A DNA stretch of 64,000 bases from Nitrospira sp. (GCA_024331125.1 JANDJI010000004.1:1-64000); one strand, 5' to 3'. Shown: positions 50,669 through 60,713, counted from the stretch's first letter. Numbers and translations: made by a program. The notes: generated from the sequence alone by a model not told the origin.

Positions 50669-51418
50669 TTATCGTGACACGCCCAGTTGCGCTTTCAATC
50701 GAAGGATGGCCTTGGCGTGAATTTGGCAAACGCGCGATTCCGTCACTTTGAGCAACTCTCCGATTTCTTTCATGGTGAGCTCTTCGAAGTAGTAAAGCGT
50801 CAAGACCAGCCGCTCCTTTTCGGGAAGATTCTGAATCGCGTCGCCCACGGATTCCCGCTCCCGCTCGTTGACCAGCGCCGCGAGCGGATCGGGATTTTGC
50901 GTGTCGGCCAGCACCGCCACGGCCTTTTGTCCGTCGACGTCGTGCAGGTTGAGATCCTCAAGGCTGACCATCACCGCGCCCTTGGCCTTGGCCAGAAAGT
51001 CGTCGAGCTCTTCCGGCGACAATTTCAGTTCGGCCGCGACTTCTTCATCGAGCGGCGGCCGACCCAGGCGATGCATCAATTCAACGTGCGTTCGTTGCAG
51101 CAGCGAGACGCGTTCATGCACCGAGCGGGGAATCCAATCCATGGAGCGGATCTCATCCAACATCGCCCCGCGGATTCGAAATTCGGCGTACGTCTTGAAT
51201 TTGGCTTCCCGCGTCGGATCATATTTTTCCATTGCGTCCATGAGGCCCATCGTGCCGACCGAAATCAAGTCTTCCGCGTCCAGATACGCGGGCAGCCGAA
51301 ACGACAGCCGATGGGCCATGGCGTGAATGACGTGGGCGAACTCCTGAATGATTTGTTCCCGCCCCGTCTCCTCGGCCGCCGGAGGCCGTCTCGTCTTCAT
51401 GGAGCCCGTTTTGCTCAT
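50669..51418 (-). CDS. fliA: Flagellar sigma factor FliA (sigma28)
   Basis: A 249-residue RNA polymerase sigma factor for late flagellar genes. Region 2 is MAHRLSFRLPAYLDAEDLISVGTMGLMDAM and FKTYAEFRIRGAMLDEIRSMDWIPRSV; region 3 follows, and region 4 is the C-terminal LTMKEIGELLKVTESRVCQIHAKA helix-turn-helix. It is the last gene of the fliL operon, after flhG. The sigma28 promoter at 45224-45250 is its expected target. Confidence 0.94.
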   Translation of the reverse strand: MSKTGSMKTRRPPAAEETGREQIIQEFAHVIHAMAHRLSFRLPAYLDAEDLISVGTMGLMDAMEKYDPTREAKFKTYAEFRIRGAMLDEIRSMDWIPRSVHERVSLLQRTHVELMHRLGRPPLDEEVAAELKLSPEELDDFLAKAKGAVMVSLEDLNLHDVDGQKAVAVLADTQNPDPLAALVNERERESVGDAIQNLPEKERLVLTLYYFEELTMKEIGELLKVTESRVCQIHAKAILRLKAQLGVSR

Positions 51419-51460
51419 ATCCGTTCGCTCCTCCGCGTCTTCCCGCCGTTTCCCCGGTTC

Positions 51461-52321
51461 TCAACCGAGGTGAATCATCCTTCGCCATAGGAGCTGAACG
51501 GAGCTTTTGGGGAGATCAGGGAGAGGCCATTGCATGACCTGCTCGGCCAGTCTCGCAAAGGCTTGCGCGGCCGGTGAATCCGGAAACAGGTCCGCCACCG
51601 CTTTTTGGCGCATGACCGCGAGCGTCACGTAATCGTCGTGCGGCACGTAGCCGATGGGCTCGACGGCGACCTGAAGAAAACGATCCACCGCCGTGTCCAA
51701 TCTGCGGAAGACCTCCGCCGCCTCCCGCGGTCCCCTCGCTTGATTGACCAGCACTTTGAAACGGCGTTCCCGATAACGGCGCGTCAGCACTTTGATTAAG
51801 GCGTAGGCGTCCGTCAGCGAGGTCGGCTCCGGAGTGACGACGATCACGATCTCGTGGGCCGACGACGCGAAGAACGTGACGTTGGGCGAAATGCCGGCCC
51901 CGGTGTCGATCAAGAGCACGTCCATGCCGGCCGCAAGCTCCTCCAGTTGCTCTTGGATCACCAGCTGCTGGGACTCGGTCAAGGAAGTCAGGTGAGGAAC
52001 CCCTGAGCTGGCGGGAAGCACCTGAATGCCAGCCGGACCCTCCAGGCAAATCTCCTTCAGCGTGCAGACGCCGGACAACGCGTGTTCGATCGTGTGGCGC
52101 GGCACAAGGCCCAACAAGACATCCAGATTGCCCAGGCCCAGGTCGGCGTCCAGCACCAGCACCCGTTTGCCGGATCGACCCAGCGCGACCGCCCAGTTGG
52201 CCACGACATTCGTTTTGCCCACGCCGCCTTTCCCGCTGGAGACGGCGACGACCCTCGTGTGCACGGCGAGCAAATCCTCGGCCGGCGCCAAATCGTCGAC
52301 GCCGCTCATGTTCTTCTGCAT
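51461..52321 (-). CDS. flhG: Flagellum number regulator FlhG (MinD-like ATPase)
   Basis: MinD/ParA-family ATPase that limits flagellar number, 286 residues. The deviant Walker A VSSGKGGVGKTN lies near residue 24, with the nucleotide-binding DADLGLGNLDVLLG and the DTGAGISPNVTFF switch. The ATG at 52321 follows GGAGGAATCGCT; a start six codons upstream includes that site. It overlaps the flhF stop by 16 bases. Confidence 0.92.
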   Translation of the reverse strand: MQKNMSGVDDLAPAEDLLAVHTRVVAVSSGKGGVGKTNVVANWAVALGRSGKRVLVLDADLGLGNLDVLLGLVPRHTIEHALSGVCTLKEICLEGPAGIQVLPASSGVPHLTSLTESQQLVIQEQLEELAAGMDVLLIDTGAGISPNVTFFASSAHEIVIVVTPEPTSLTDAYALIKVLTRRYRERRFKVLVNQARGPREAAEVFRRLDTAVDRFLQVAVEPIGYVPHDDYVTLAVMRQKAVADLFPDSPAAQAFARLAEQVMQWPLPDLPKSSVQLLWRRMIHLG

Positions 52322-53697
52322 AGCGATTCCTCCTGCCACATGTTGGAGTTTGAGACGGACCCGGCGGATGTCAGCTCATGAGTCGCCCTCGCCCCGTTCA
52401 ACATCGGACTGGCGGAATTGCGGAAGGCGACGTACCGTTGCGCGATCAAAAACTCGGCCAAGCGGTCCGCCGACGCCGGTTCGATGTCTTCGGGCACCCG
52501 CTGGCCGACTCCCCAATAGGACAGCGGCAATCCCGTCTGCTGCGCCACGTCATAGACGGTTCCGAACGACGTCGTTTCGTCCAACTTCGTGAAGACGATG
52601 TGCAGCGACGGCAGTACGCCGACTCGATCAATGATGCCGCGCAGTTCTCCCGCCCGCGCGCAGGCCGGAAGCGTCACGTGCGTGGCGACGTCGGCGTCCT
52701 CGCCGAGCATCCGATGGAGCTCCAAAGCCGACGACACGTCGTCCGGTCGGACGCCCGGCATATCGACCAAGACCAGATCGGCCTTCGCGTGACGGCGCAA
52801 CCCGTCGCGAAGCTGCCGGGGCGACCGCGCCGACGCGAACGGAACGCCGAGCGCCCGCGCGTACCGCCGCAACTGTTCCACCGAGACCTCGCGATAGGCG
52901 TCGAAGGTCACGACGGCGACAGATCGACGCCGTTTAAGACGGCAATGGGCCGCCAGTTTCGTCACGATCGACGTCTTGCCGGCCCCGCTGGGCCCGAGGA
53001 TCAAACGGACGACCCGATCGCTCCTTTCGCCGAGAAAGTCCCCCCCGACGATGATGCGACGGCCGATTTCTTGACCGAGGACTTGAATCATCAGATCTTC
53101 ATCACCGGCGCCGTCCCGCCCCAATCGCCGTCGCAGATCGTTGCCCAGCATTTCCGCCGACGCGGGGTGCATGCCCTGTCGAACGAACGACCGACACAGC
53201 GCGCCCAGGACCGCCGGCGTTTCCTCTTTCACCGATTGGGTTTCAGGCGGCAATGACTCCCCCAACCGACGGCTCAGTTCACATAATTCATCGTGAAGCC
53301 GCCGAAGTCGAACCCGCCGCGACTCCGCGCGCGGCGGTTGCGCCGGAGAGCCCGGCGGTCTTACGTCGGCCGATCCGCGAAGCGAGCCGGACGGTTCCAG
53401 CAGGGATTCGAGCGTCGCGCGAAAACCGGAGACGGTGGAAGCCGACGGCGTCCCCGCAGCGGACATTGAGCGGGCGCCGGCCACCGAATCGTCATTGCGG
53501 CGCCCGGGACCCGTCGCCGGAGCCGCTTCCTCGCATGCGGCCATGACTTCCAACACCGGGCGATCGAACACCCGCAACGGCCTGTCGCCTTCTCGCACCT
53601 CCTTCGAAGAAAGAATGATCGCATCCGGCCCCAATTCCTCCTTGATCGCACGCAAGGCGTCCTGCATGCTGAGAGCGTGAAACGTTTTGACCTTCAT
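52306..53697 (-). CDS. flhF: Flagellar GTPase FlhF
   Basis: SRP-type GTPase that places the flagellum at the pole, 463 residues. The N-terminal MKVKTFHALSMQDALRAIKEELGPDA is the FlhF B-domain signature, followed by a disordered middle (about 80-150). The NG domain has LILGPSGAGKTSIVTKLAAH and VTFDAYREVSVEQLRRYA. The ATG at 53697 was chosen over a GTG 4 codons earlier because the AGGGAA ribosome site lies between them. It is followed by flhG. Confidence 0.92.
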   Translation of the reverse strand: MKVKTFHALSMQDALRAIKEELGPDAIILSSKEVREGDRPLRVFDRPVLEVMAACEEAAPATGPGRRNDDSVAGARSMSAAGTPSASTVSGFRATLESLLEPSGSLRGSADVRPPGSPAQPPRAESRRVRLRRLHDELCELSRRLGESLPPETQSVKEETPAVLGALCRSFVRQGMHPASAEMLGNDLRRRLGRDGAGDEDLMIQVLGQEIGRRIIVGGDFLGERSDRVVRLILGPSGAGKTSIVTKLAAHCRLKRRRSVAVVTFDAYREVSVEQLRRYARALGVPFASARSPRQLRDGLRRHAKADLVLVDMPGVRPDDVSSALELHRMLGEDADVATHVTLPACARAGELRGIIDRVGVLPSLHIVFTKLDETTSFGTVYDVAQQTGLPLSYWGVGQRVPEDIEPASADRLAEFLIAQRYVAFRNSASPMLNGARATHELTSAGSVSNSNMWQEESLCRRT

Positions 53698-53705
53698 CGG
53701 TTCCC

Positions 53706-55802
53706 TCACGACGACTGCACGAGTTCGGCATCGATCCGAACTGTATCGAGCGACTGCAGGCGCGCCAAGGCGTCGACTTCATTGAAACCGATGATCGGCA
53801 CCGCGTGGAGCACGCGATCGGTCAGGCGGCGCAGATGCCGCCGCACGGCCTGCGAACACAGCACGACCGGCTGATGACCGCGGGAAGCGACCCGTTCGGC
53901 GGCCTGTTTCAGGCCGTTCAGCAACTTGTGCGACAGCGCCGGATCGAGCGAAAGAGCGGCTCCCTGCGGAAGACCGGCCGCCTGCTCGGCCAACGACCGA
54001 TCCAACAGGGGGTCCAACGTAATGACCTGGAGCGTGCCGTCCTGCGTTTGAAACTGTTTGGTGATCGTCCGGGCCAGCGCCTGGCGGGCGAACTCCGTGA
54101 GCATATCCGCGTCCTTGATCGATCCGGCATGGTCCGAGACCGCTTCGAGGATGGACCGAAGATCGCGGATCGGAACACCCTCCCTGAGCAAATTGCCCAG
54201 AATCCGCACGACCGTCCCCAGAGGCAACAATGTCGGAATCAGCTCCTCCACCAGTTTCGGATTCGTTTTGCCGACTTCGTCCAGCAGCGCCTGCACCTCC
54301 TGCCGTCCAAGCAACTCATGGCCGTGCCGTTTGATGATTTCGGACAGATGCGTGGTGATCGCCGAACTCGCGTCGACGACGGTGTAGCCGGCCAGTTGCG
54401 CCTGTTCCCGCGCGTCTTCGGCGACCCAGAGGGCCGGAAGGCCGAATGCCGGCTCTTTGGTCGGAATTCCCTGCACCAGTCCCCGCTGGCCCGTTCCCGG
54501 ATCGATCGCCAACAGATGGCCGGGCAGCACGTCGGCTTTCGCCACCTCCACGCCCTTCAAAATGACGACGTACTCGTTCGGCCGCAGTTGAAGATTGTCT
54601 CGGATGTGAATCGGCGGCACCACGAATCCCATGGATTCGGCGATCTGTCTCCGCAAGCCCTTGATCCGGTCCAGCAGCGCGCTCCCTTGCGCTCCCTCCA
54701 CCAGCCCGATCAGGCCGTATCCCACCTGCAACTCCATCAACTCAAGGGGCGCGACGCGCGTCACGCTTTCGTCGGCCTTGGGAGCGGCGGGAGCCGGCGC
54801 AACCGCTTCGGCGCCCTGTTCTTCTTTGCGCAAGCGGTACGCCATCCAACCGGCAAGCCCCCCCAGGCCCAAAAACGCGAGATGCGGCAAGCCGGGAACC
54901 ATGCCCAACGCGAGCAGAATCCCGGCGGCGGTGCCGACCGCCTTGGGCGAGGTCAGCAACTGCCTGGTGATTTCGCCGCTGAGATCGGTCTCGGCGGCGG
55001 CGCGGGTGACGACGATGCCGGCCGCCGTCGAGACGATCAACGCCGGTATCTGCGCGACCAGCCCTTCCCCCACGGTCAGCAAGGTGTAGGTCTGCGCGGC
55101 GAGCGCGGGGCTCATGCCTTTCTGAAGAATGCCGATGGCCAGCCCGCCGACGATGTTCACGAGGATGATGACCACGGCGGCGATGGCGTCGCCCCGCACG
55201 AACTTGCTGGCGCCGTCCATCGCTCCATAGAAATCCGCCTCCTCGGCGATTTCCCGGCGGCGCCGCCGCGCCTCGGCCTCGTTGATCAGGCCGGCGTTCA
55301 GATCGGCGTCGATGCTCATCTGCTTGCCCGGCATCGCATCCAACGTAAACCGCGCGGCGACTTCGGCCACGCGCCCGGCGCCCTTGGTCACCACCACGAA
55401 GTTGATGACGACGAGAATGCAGAACACCACCAACCCCACCGTGTAATTGCCGCCGACCACGAAACTGCCGAACGCCCTGATGACCTCGCCCGCCGCGCCG
55501 ACGCCTTCGTTGCCGTGAAGAAGAATCAAGCGGGTCGAGGCGATGTTCAGCGACAACCGCAAGAGCGTGATCATCAGCAGGATGGACGGGAACACCGAAA
55601 ACTCGATGGGCCGCCGCACTTGCAGGCCGACCAACAGAATGATGACGGACAACGTGATGTTGAAGCTCAGGAGCAGATCGAGCAGAAACCGGGGGAGGGG
55701 AAGCAGCATGACCATCAAAATGGCCACGACCCCCACGGAGATGAGGATATCGGGATGTTTGACGAACGACGCGCGCTGAATCGGTTCCACCTTGGTCGAC
55801 AT
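53706..55802 (-). CDS. flhA: Flagellar export protein FlhA
   Basis: Major membrane component of the flagellar type III export gate, 698 residues, normal length. The N-terminal half has about 8 membrane helices (ILISVGVVAILMVMLLPLP onward) with the FHIPEP-type loop region (GGNYTVGLVVFCILVVINF, then RVAEVAARFTLDAMPGKQM). The soluble C-terminal half docks chaperones. It is 46 bases after flhB. Confidence 0.95.
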   Translation of the reverse strand: MSTKVEPIQRASFVKHPDILISVGVVAILMVMLLPLPRFLLDLLLSFNITLSVIILLVGLQVRRPIEFSVFPSILLMITLLRLSLNIASTRLILLHGNEGVGAAGEVIRAFGSFVVGGNYTVGLVVFCILVVINFVVVTKGAGRVAEVAARFTLDAMPGKQMSIDADLNAGLINEAEARRRRREIAEEADFYGAMDGASKFVRGDAIAAVVIILVNIVGGLAIGILQKGMSPALAAQTYTLLTVGEGLVAQIPALIVSTAAGIVVTRAAAETDLSGEITRQLLTSPKAVGTAAGILLALGMVPGLPHLAFLGLGGLAGWMAYRLRKEEQGAEAVAPAPAAPKADESVTRVAPLELMELQVGYGLIGLVEGAQGSALLDRIKGLRRQIAESMGFVVPPIHIRDNLQLRPNEYVVILKGVEVAKADVLPGHLLAIDPGTGQRGLVQGIPTKEPAFGLPALWVAEDAREQAQLAGYTVVDASSAITTHLSEIIKRHGHELLGRQEVQALLDEVGKTNPKLVEELIPTLLPLGTVVRILGNLLREGVPIRDLRSILEAVSDHAGSIKDADMLTEFARQALARTITKQFQTQDGTLQVITLDPLLDRSLAEQAAGLPQGAALSLDPALSHKLLNGLKQAAERVASRGHQPVVLCSQAVRRHLRRLTDRVLHAVPIIGFNEVDALARLQSLDTVRIDAELVQSS

Positions 55803-55848
55803 GGTCGTTACGACAGATGACGGTCGATCGGTTTATCGTCCCCGGCCG

Positions 55849-56955
55849 TTACACTTGCCCCCGAAGCCCGCTTGCTTCGCCCGCCGTCATGCCACGGGCG
55901 CGATAGACGAACGCGAGGATTTCCGCCACGGCCCGATACAGATCCGACGGGATTTCTTTCCCGACGTCCACAAGCGCGAACAGCGTCCGAGCGACGAACT
56001 TGTGCTCGACGACCGGCACGCCGTGGTGTCGGGCCATTTCGCGAATGCGCTCGGCGACCTCGCCGGCGCCTTTCGCCACCACGCATGGCGCGGCCATCTT
56101 GGCGGCGTCGTACTTGAGCGCCACGGCAAGGTGCGTCGGGTTCGTCACGACGACGTCGGCGGTTTTGACCGCCGTCATCATCCGCTTCTTCAGCAGCTCC
56201 CGCTGCGCGGTCCGGACCCGGCTCTTGATCAGCGGATCTCCTTCCGTCGACTTGTGCTCTTCCTTCACCTCTTCTTTCGACATGCGCAGGCTGCGTTCCC
56301 ATTCATACCGCTGATAGAGATAATCCAGCCCGGCGAGGACTCCGATCGCGCCGCCGACCGCCGATGCCGCCTTCAACAACAACCATCCCGTCACGTGCAG
56401 CGACGTGCCGAAGTCGAGTTCGGTCAATCCCGGCACCAAGCCCAGATCCCCCCGCACGGCGACGAACCCGACGCCCGCCACGATCGCGATCTTGAACAGT
56501 CCTTTGAGCAGTTCCACCAGGGAGCGCAGGGAAAACAGCCGGGACAATCCCTTGAGCGGATTGACGCGACCGGGATCCAACTGGAGCGCCTCCGGCCGAA
56601 ACAGGAATCCCGTTTGGAGGATCGTCGCGCCCCCCCCGATCAACAGAAGTCCTCCGAGAATCGGCAGCGTCACTCCGAGCACTTCCCATCCGGCGCGGGT
56701 CACGCGCGCATGGACCTGCTCGATCGTCAATCCGTTCCGAAAGGTCTCCGGAAACGACAGGGTCAGTCCCTCTTTGGTCATGTCGATCATCGCCTGAAGG
56801 CCGGCCGGCAACGTTGCAGCCAACAATCCGATGCCGCCCAGCAGAACGGCGGCGGTGGACAGATCCCGACTGAGGGCCACCTGTCCCTTTCGGCGCGCCT
56901 CCTCTTTGCGTTTCGGGGTGGCGCGTTCGGTTTTATTGCTTCGATCCTCAGCCAT
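55849..56955 (-). CDS. flhB: Flagellar export switch protein FlhB
   Basis: Membrane protein that switches export from hook to filament substrates, 368 residues. The N-terminal EDRSNKTERATPKRKEEARRKG is typical. Four hydrophobic segments follow, and the C-terminal domain has the autocleavage site TNPTHLAVAL (NPTH 272-275). The start overlaps the fliR end by 8 bases. Confidence 0.94.
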   Translation of the reverse strand: MAEDRSNKTERATPKRKEEARRKGQVALSRDLSTAAVLLGGIGLLAATLPAGLQAMIDMTKEGLTLSFPETFRNGLTIEQVHARVTRAGWEVLGVTLPILGGLLLIGGGATILQTGFLFRPEALQLDPGRVNPLKGLSRLFSLRSLVELLKGLFKIAIVAGVGFVAVRGDLGLVPGLTELDFGTSLHVTGWLLLKAASAVGGAIGVLAGLDYLYQRYEWERSLRMSKEEVKEEHKSTEGDPLIKSRVRTAQRELLKKRMMTAVKTADVVVTNPTHLAVALKYDAAKMAAPCVVAKGAGEVAERIREMARHHGVPVVEHKFVARTLFALVDVGKEIPSDLYRAVAEILAFVYRARGMTAGEASGLRGQV

Positions 56956-57736
56956 GACCCAACAGACTCAAGAGTCCTTTGATCGAAAATTGCAGCCGTT
57001 CGATCTCGCGGCCCAGCAACGCCACGATGAACGGCATCGCCAACGCCAAGATCGCCAACCCGCCCGCGATGGTCACGGGAAAGCTGAGCACGAAGACGTT
57101 AATCTGGGCGACCGCCCGCCCTAAAATCGCCAGCAATATGTTGGTCACGAGAATCGTCACCAGCACCGGCGCGGCCAGTTTCAAACCGAGCGCGAACATC
57201 TCCCGGGAGAGCCGCACGATCTCCTCGCCCAATCCGGTCGGAGGAGCCGTTCCGAAGGCCGGAATCGCCTCATAACTGGCGACGATGGTCGAGACGACCA
57301 ACACGTGGGCGTTGAGCGAGAGAAACACCAGCGACGCCAGCAGGGTGAAAAACCGCCCCATGATCGGGATCTGGTGCGACGTGGCCGGATCCAGGAGCTG
57401 CACCACGCCGAACCCCATCTGCATCCCCACGATGTCGCCGGCGAGTTCGAGCGCGCCGAAAAACAGCCGCACCGCCAGACCGATCGTCAAGCCGATCGCC
57501 AGCTCTCCGGCAAGACCGGCCGCCAGTGCGATGGGATCGAACGGAACGGCGGGAAGGCGAACGATCGGCGCCAGCACCACGCCCAACGCCAAAACCAGCA
57601 GCACCTTGACTTTAGGCGAAACGGCTTGCCCGCTCAGAACCGGCAGCGCGGCGAGCAATCCGCCGACCCGCACGATCAGCGCCAAAAACGATTGGAACTC
57701 CGGCAGCACGATCTGAATGGTCTGCGTCAATACCAT
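56948..57736 (-). CDS. fliR: Flagellar export protein FliR
   Basis: Membrane core protein of the export gate, 262 residues with about 6 hydrophobic segments. VQLLDPATSHQIPIMGRFF and LAVRLFFGALELAGDIVGMQMGF are family features. It overlaps flhB and lies 7 bases after fliQ. Confidence 0.92.
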   Translation of the reverse strand: MVLTQTIQIVLPEFQSFLALIVRVGGLLAALPVLSGQAVSPKVKVLLVLALGVVLAPIVRLPAVPFDPIALAAGLAGELAIGLTIGLAVRLFFGALELAGDIVGMQMGFGVVQLLDPATSHQIPIMGRFFTLLASLVFLSLNAHVLVVSTIVASYEAIPAFGTAPPTGLGEEIVRLSREMFALGLKLAAPVLVTILVTNILLAILGRAVAQINVFVLSFPVTIAGGLAILALAMPFIVALLGREIERLQFSIKGLLSLLGHG

Positions 57737-57743
57737 GGCCGTC

Positions 57744-58013
57744 TTAATGGACGTACTGCGGGATGGCGGCGAACAGATTCGCGGCGAAGGTCGTCAGCAC
57801 GTTCAGCATCCACGGAAAAAACAACAACAACGCCCCGAACAGCGCCAAGATTTTCGGGACGAAGGTGAGCGTCGCCTCGTTCAACTGGGTCATGGCTTGA
57901 AACGCGCTCACGGCCAACCCGATCACGAGACTCAAGCCCAAAATCGGCGTCGCCACGAGCAACGTCGTCTCCAACGCCTGCCGCCCCAATTCGGTCACCA
58001 TTTCCGGCGTCAC
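57744..58013 (-). CDS. fliQ: Flagellar export protein FliQ
   Basis: Small gate protein with two membrane helices, 89 residues from a GTG at 58013. The start is fixed by AAGGAGG 7 bases upstream and by the family opening VTPEMVTELGRQALETTL; a longer frame adds 24 non-homologous residues. ATPILGLSLVIGLAVSAFQAMTQL is the first helix and loop. It lies between fliP and fliR. Confidence 0.92.
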   Translation of the reverse strand: MTPEMVTELGRQALETTLLVATPILGLSLVIGLAVSAFQAMTQLNEATLTFVPKILALFGALLLFFPWMLNVLTTFAANLFAAIPQYVH

Positions 58014-58130
58014 GGGATCGCCTCCTTGTCGTTCACGTCCGCCCCTCGCATCACCGGCGGACCTCATGGATCGAGCGTCGCACAAGCCGTTTTTTCCCGT
58101 TCGGCTCCGCGCGGCCCATAACGGAATACG

Positions 58131-58907
58131 TCACTGAAAACTCCTGACCATCGACCCCACGACCAAGTACCAACCGTCGGCCAGAACGAAGAGCACCAAT
58201 TTGAACGGCAGGGAAATCACCACGGGCGGGAGCAGCATCATTCCCATCGACATCAACACGCTGGCGACCACCATATCGACGATCAAAAAAGGAATGTAAA
58301 TGAGAAAGCCGATCTGAAACGCCACGCGCAGTTCGCTCAAGATGAAAGCGGGAATGATGACGTGAGTCGGGACGTCCTCGACTTTCTCCGGCTTCGGCAA
58401 CCGGCCGAGGTCGATGAACAGTTCAAGGTCCCGTTCCCTGACTTGACGCAGCATGAACGCCCGCACGGGCTCGATCCCCTTCTTCCACGCCTCTTCGTAG
58501 GAAATCCGTTCGGCCATGAGCGGCTGAAGCGCATCGGTATAGACCGCCTGTCCCACCGGTGCCATGACGAACATCGTCAAGAAGAGCGCGAGCGACAACA
58601 GCACCTGGTTCGGGGGAACCGCCTGAGTCCCGAGCGCCTGCCGAAGAAACGACAGGACGATCACGATCCGCGTAAACGAGGTGACCATGATGAACAACGC
58701 CGGCGCCAGCGAGAGCACCGTCAGAAGAACGAGAATTTGTATGACGGCGGCGGTTTGTTTGGGCCCGTCCGAGCCGAGATCGATGCTGATCGAGGGGCCG
58801 CCGGCCAAGACCTCGGCCATCGGTCCGAAGGCCAAGGTCGCAGCCGCAACCGCCGATCCGACGAACGCCAAGCGCATCGACCGGCCCGTGGTTTTATCGA
58901 TCGCCAT
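58131..58907 (-). CDS. fliP: Flagellar export protein FliP
   Basis: Gate-forming protein of 258 residues. A cleavable signal is present at the N-terminus (LAFVGSAVAAATLAFGP), as in known FliP. The core has the LTVLSLAPALFIMVTSFTRI helix and QALGTQAVPPNQVLLSLALFLT, then the C-terminal helix pair (FLIVDMVVASVLMSMGMM). It overlaps fliO by 14 bases. Confidence 0.94.
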   Translation of the reverse strand: MAIDKTTGRSMRLAFVGSAVAAATLAFGPMAEVLAGGPSISIDLGSDGPKQTAAVIQILVLLTVLSLAPALFIMVTSFTRIVIVLSFLRQALGTQAVPPNQVLLSLALFLTMFVMAPVGQAVYTDALQPLMAERISYEEAWKKGIEPVRAFMLRQVRERDLELFIDLGRLPKPEKVEDVPTHVIIPAFILSELRVAFQIGFLIYIPFLIVDMVVASVLMSMGMMLLPPVVISLPFKLVLFVLADGWYLVVGSMVRSFQ

Positions 58908-59298
58908 GATTCTCCGCTCGACGGAAGAAGGATTCGACCGATGGACGCCGCATCCAGGCGAGGAACGACGACGAGGGAATCACCGGTTCGGACGGCCTCT
59001 CCGCCGACGACACGAGCAGTTCCCGAACTTTTTCCGTGTCGCTGACGCGGCCCAGCGGAATAAGATCCGTCGCGGTGGCTCCGACGATGAGATACTCCCC
59101 GGCCACGGATACCAACATGATCGTCTTCCGCGGCGCGACGGCCCCGCTGGCCACGACGCGGATCAATTCGTGCCGCCCCGGGGCTCCCAGGCGGCTGCCG
59201 ATGATTCGCCTGGCGGCCAGGGCCGCCGCGGCCATCAGCAGCAACACGACGGCCAGGGCCGACAACGTGCGGAGCAGGCTGTCCCAGAAATCGATCAC
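58894..59298 (-). CDS. fliO: Flagellar protein FliO
   Basis: Short single-span membrane protein, 134 residues, that assists FliP assembly. A membrane helix lies at about 12-30 (LSALAVVLLLMAAAALAA), followed by a soluble segment with VASGAVAPRKTIMLVSVAGEYLIVG, the FliO-family beta core. It lies between fliN and fliP. Confidence 0.82.
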   Translation of the reverse strand: MIDFWDSLLRTLSALAVVLLLMAAAALAARRIIGSRLGAPGRHELIRVVASGAVAPRKTIMLVSVAGEYLIVGATATDLIPLGRVSDTEKVRELLVSSAERPSEPVIPSSSFLAWMRRPSVESFFRRAENHGDR

Positions 59299-59326
59299 GA
59301 TCGTTCCTCCAGCCCGTTTACCCCAA

Positions 59327-59701
59327 TTACCCCAGTTGCTGAACCCGTTCGGCGGCGCTCACCACGTCGGTCAAGCGGATACCGAATTTTTCATTCACGA
59401 CGACCACCTCGCCCCGGGCGACCAGCTTGTTGTTCACCATGACATCCATCGGCTCTCCGGCCAGCTTGTCCAGTTCGATGACCGAGCCTTGGGCCAATTG
59501 CAGGAGATCCCGAATGGCCATTCTCGTCGAGCCGATGTAGACCGACACGTTCATGGGGATATCGAGCAAGAACTCGATGTTTTTGGGCGTTCCCGTCGTT
59601 TCGACGTTCTGAACTGGGGGAAATGACGCCGGCTGAGGCGCGGCGGCCCCCGCCGTCTCGCTTTTCGTCCCCGCTTCCGGCGCCGTCCCTGAATCAGCCA
59701 T
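59327..59701 (-). CDS. fliN: Flagellar motor switch protein FliN
   Basis: C-ring switch subunit, 124 residues. The SpoA domain shows NIEFLLDIPMNVSVYIGSTRM and VIELDKLAGEPMDVMVNNKL, then a conserved ARGEVVVVNEKFGIRL. A Pro/Ala-rich N-terminus (EAGTKSETAGAAAPQPAS) precedes it. It follows fliM by 29 bases. Confidence 0.94.
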   Translation of the reverse strand: MADSGTAPEAGTKSETAGAAAPQPASFPPVQNVETTGTPKNIEFLLDIPMNVSVYIGSTRMAIRDLLQLAQGSVIELDKLAGEPMDVMVNNKLVARGEVVVVNEKFGIRLTDVVSAAERVQQLG

Positions 59702-59730
59702 TCCTCACACTCCTCTCGACGATGAGATGA

Positions 59731-60705
59731 TCAGTTGAACATTTTCGTGATACGGCAGGCATGGTTGCCCTTGTAGACGCCGGGGCTGCCCTGGAATTTG
59801 TGGAACCCCTCGACGTAGCAATCCAGCGGATCACCGGGCCGTTGATCCAACAGGATCACGTCGCCCGGCGCGAAGTTCAGGACGTCGCGCAACGTAACGG
59901 TCGTCGTCCCCAACCGCACGGAGACGGACAGAGGGCACTCCTGCAGTTTCTCGCGGAATCGAGCCGTCCAGGCCCCGTCCTGCTCGATTTGGTCCGACAC
60001 CAACCCGGAATACAGTTTTTCCTTGATTGGCTCCAACATCGAATAGGGATACACTAAAAAGAAATCTCTTGTGGTATCGCCGATCAGAATCTGAATCGTC
60101 ACCACGACCACGATCTCCGACGCCGTCACGATCATGGCGAACTGGGGATTGCTTTCCGACCGGACGTATTCCACCTTGACCGGCAACACCGCCTGCCAGG
60201 ATTTTTCGAGGTCCTCAAGGGCATGAACGAGCAACCTCCTGATGATGCGCGACTGAACCGGCGTAAAGTCCCGCCCCTCCGGCTTCACGTGCGTTTGTCC
60301 TTTCCCGCCGAAAAAATAATCGACGATCAGATAGACCAAAAACGCGTCCATGACGAACAAGCCGCTTCCCCGCAATGGATGCATGTGAAAAACGTTGATC
60401 GAGGACGGCAGAGGCACTTTCTTGAGAAATTCTCCGAACTTGATCACCTGGATGCCCGAAAGAAAAAACTCGATGCGCTCCTGGAGCACCCTCGTCCATG
60501 TAACCGATTGACGCTGGATAAACCGGTCGTTGATCATTTCCAGCGTCGGCATTCGCCCCCGGACGATCCGCTCTTGATTCAGCAGATCGTAGGGAGCGGC
60601 TCCTCCCTGATCGGACGCCCCCGCTTTGGGCGTCGTATCCACGTCCCCCGACGCCATGCCTTTGAGCAGGGCGTCGATTTCCTCTTGAGAGAGAACTTTT
60701 TCCAT
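59731..60705 (-). CDS. fliM: Flagellar motor switch protein FliM
   Basis: C-ring switch protein of 324 residues that binds phospho-CheY. The N-terminal EKVLSQEEIDALLKGMASG is the CheY-binding and export motif. The middle CheC-like domain and the C-terminal SpoA domain (VRLGTTTVTLRDVLNFAPGD, then DPLDCYVEGFHKF) follow. It is after fliL by 8 bases. Confidence 0.95.
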   Translation of the reverse strand: MEKVLSQEEIDALLKGMASGDVDTTPKAGASDQGGAAPYDLLNQERIVRGRMPTLEMINDRFIQRQSVTWTRVLQERIEFFLSGIQVIKFGEFLKKVPLPSSINVFHMHPLRGSGLFVMDAFLVYLIVDYFFGGKGQTHVKPEGRDFTPVQSRIIRRLLVHALEDLEKSWQAVLPVKVEYVRSESNPQFAMIVTASEIVVVVTIQILIGDTTRDFFLVYPYSMLEPIKEKLYSGLVSDQIEQDGAWTARFREKLQECPLSVSVRLGTTTVTLRDVLNFAPGDVILLDQRPGDPLDCYVEGFHKFQGSPGVYKGNHACRITKMFN

Positions 60706-60713
60706 ACCCCTGC

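Noticed and set aside
53805..55820. A 671-codon plus-strand frame opposite flhA
   Set aside because: It is a shadow of GC-rich codon usage in flhA. The product is Arg/Gln/His-rich and resembles no family.
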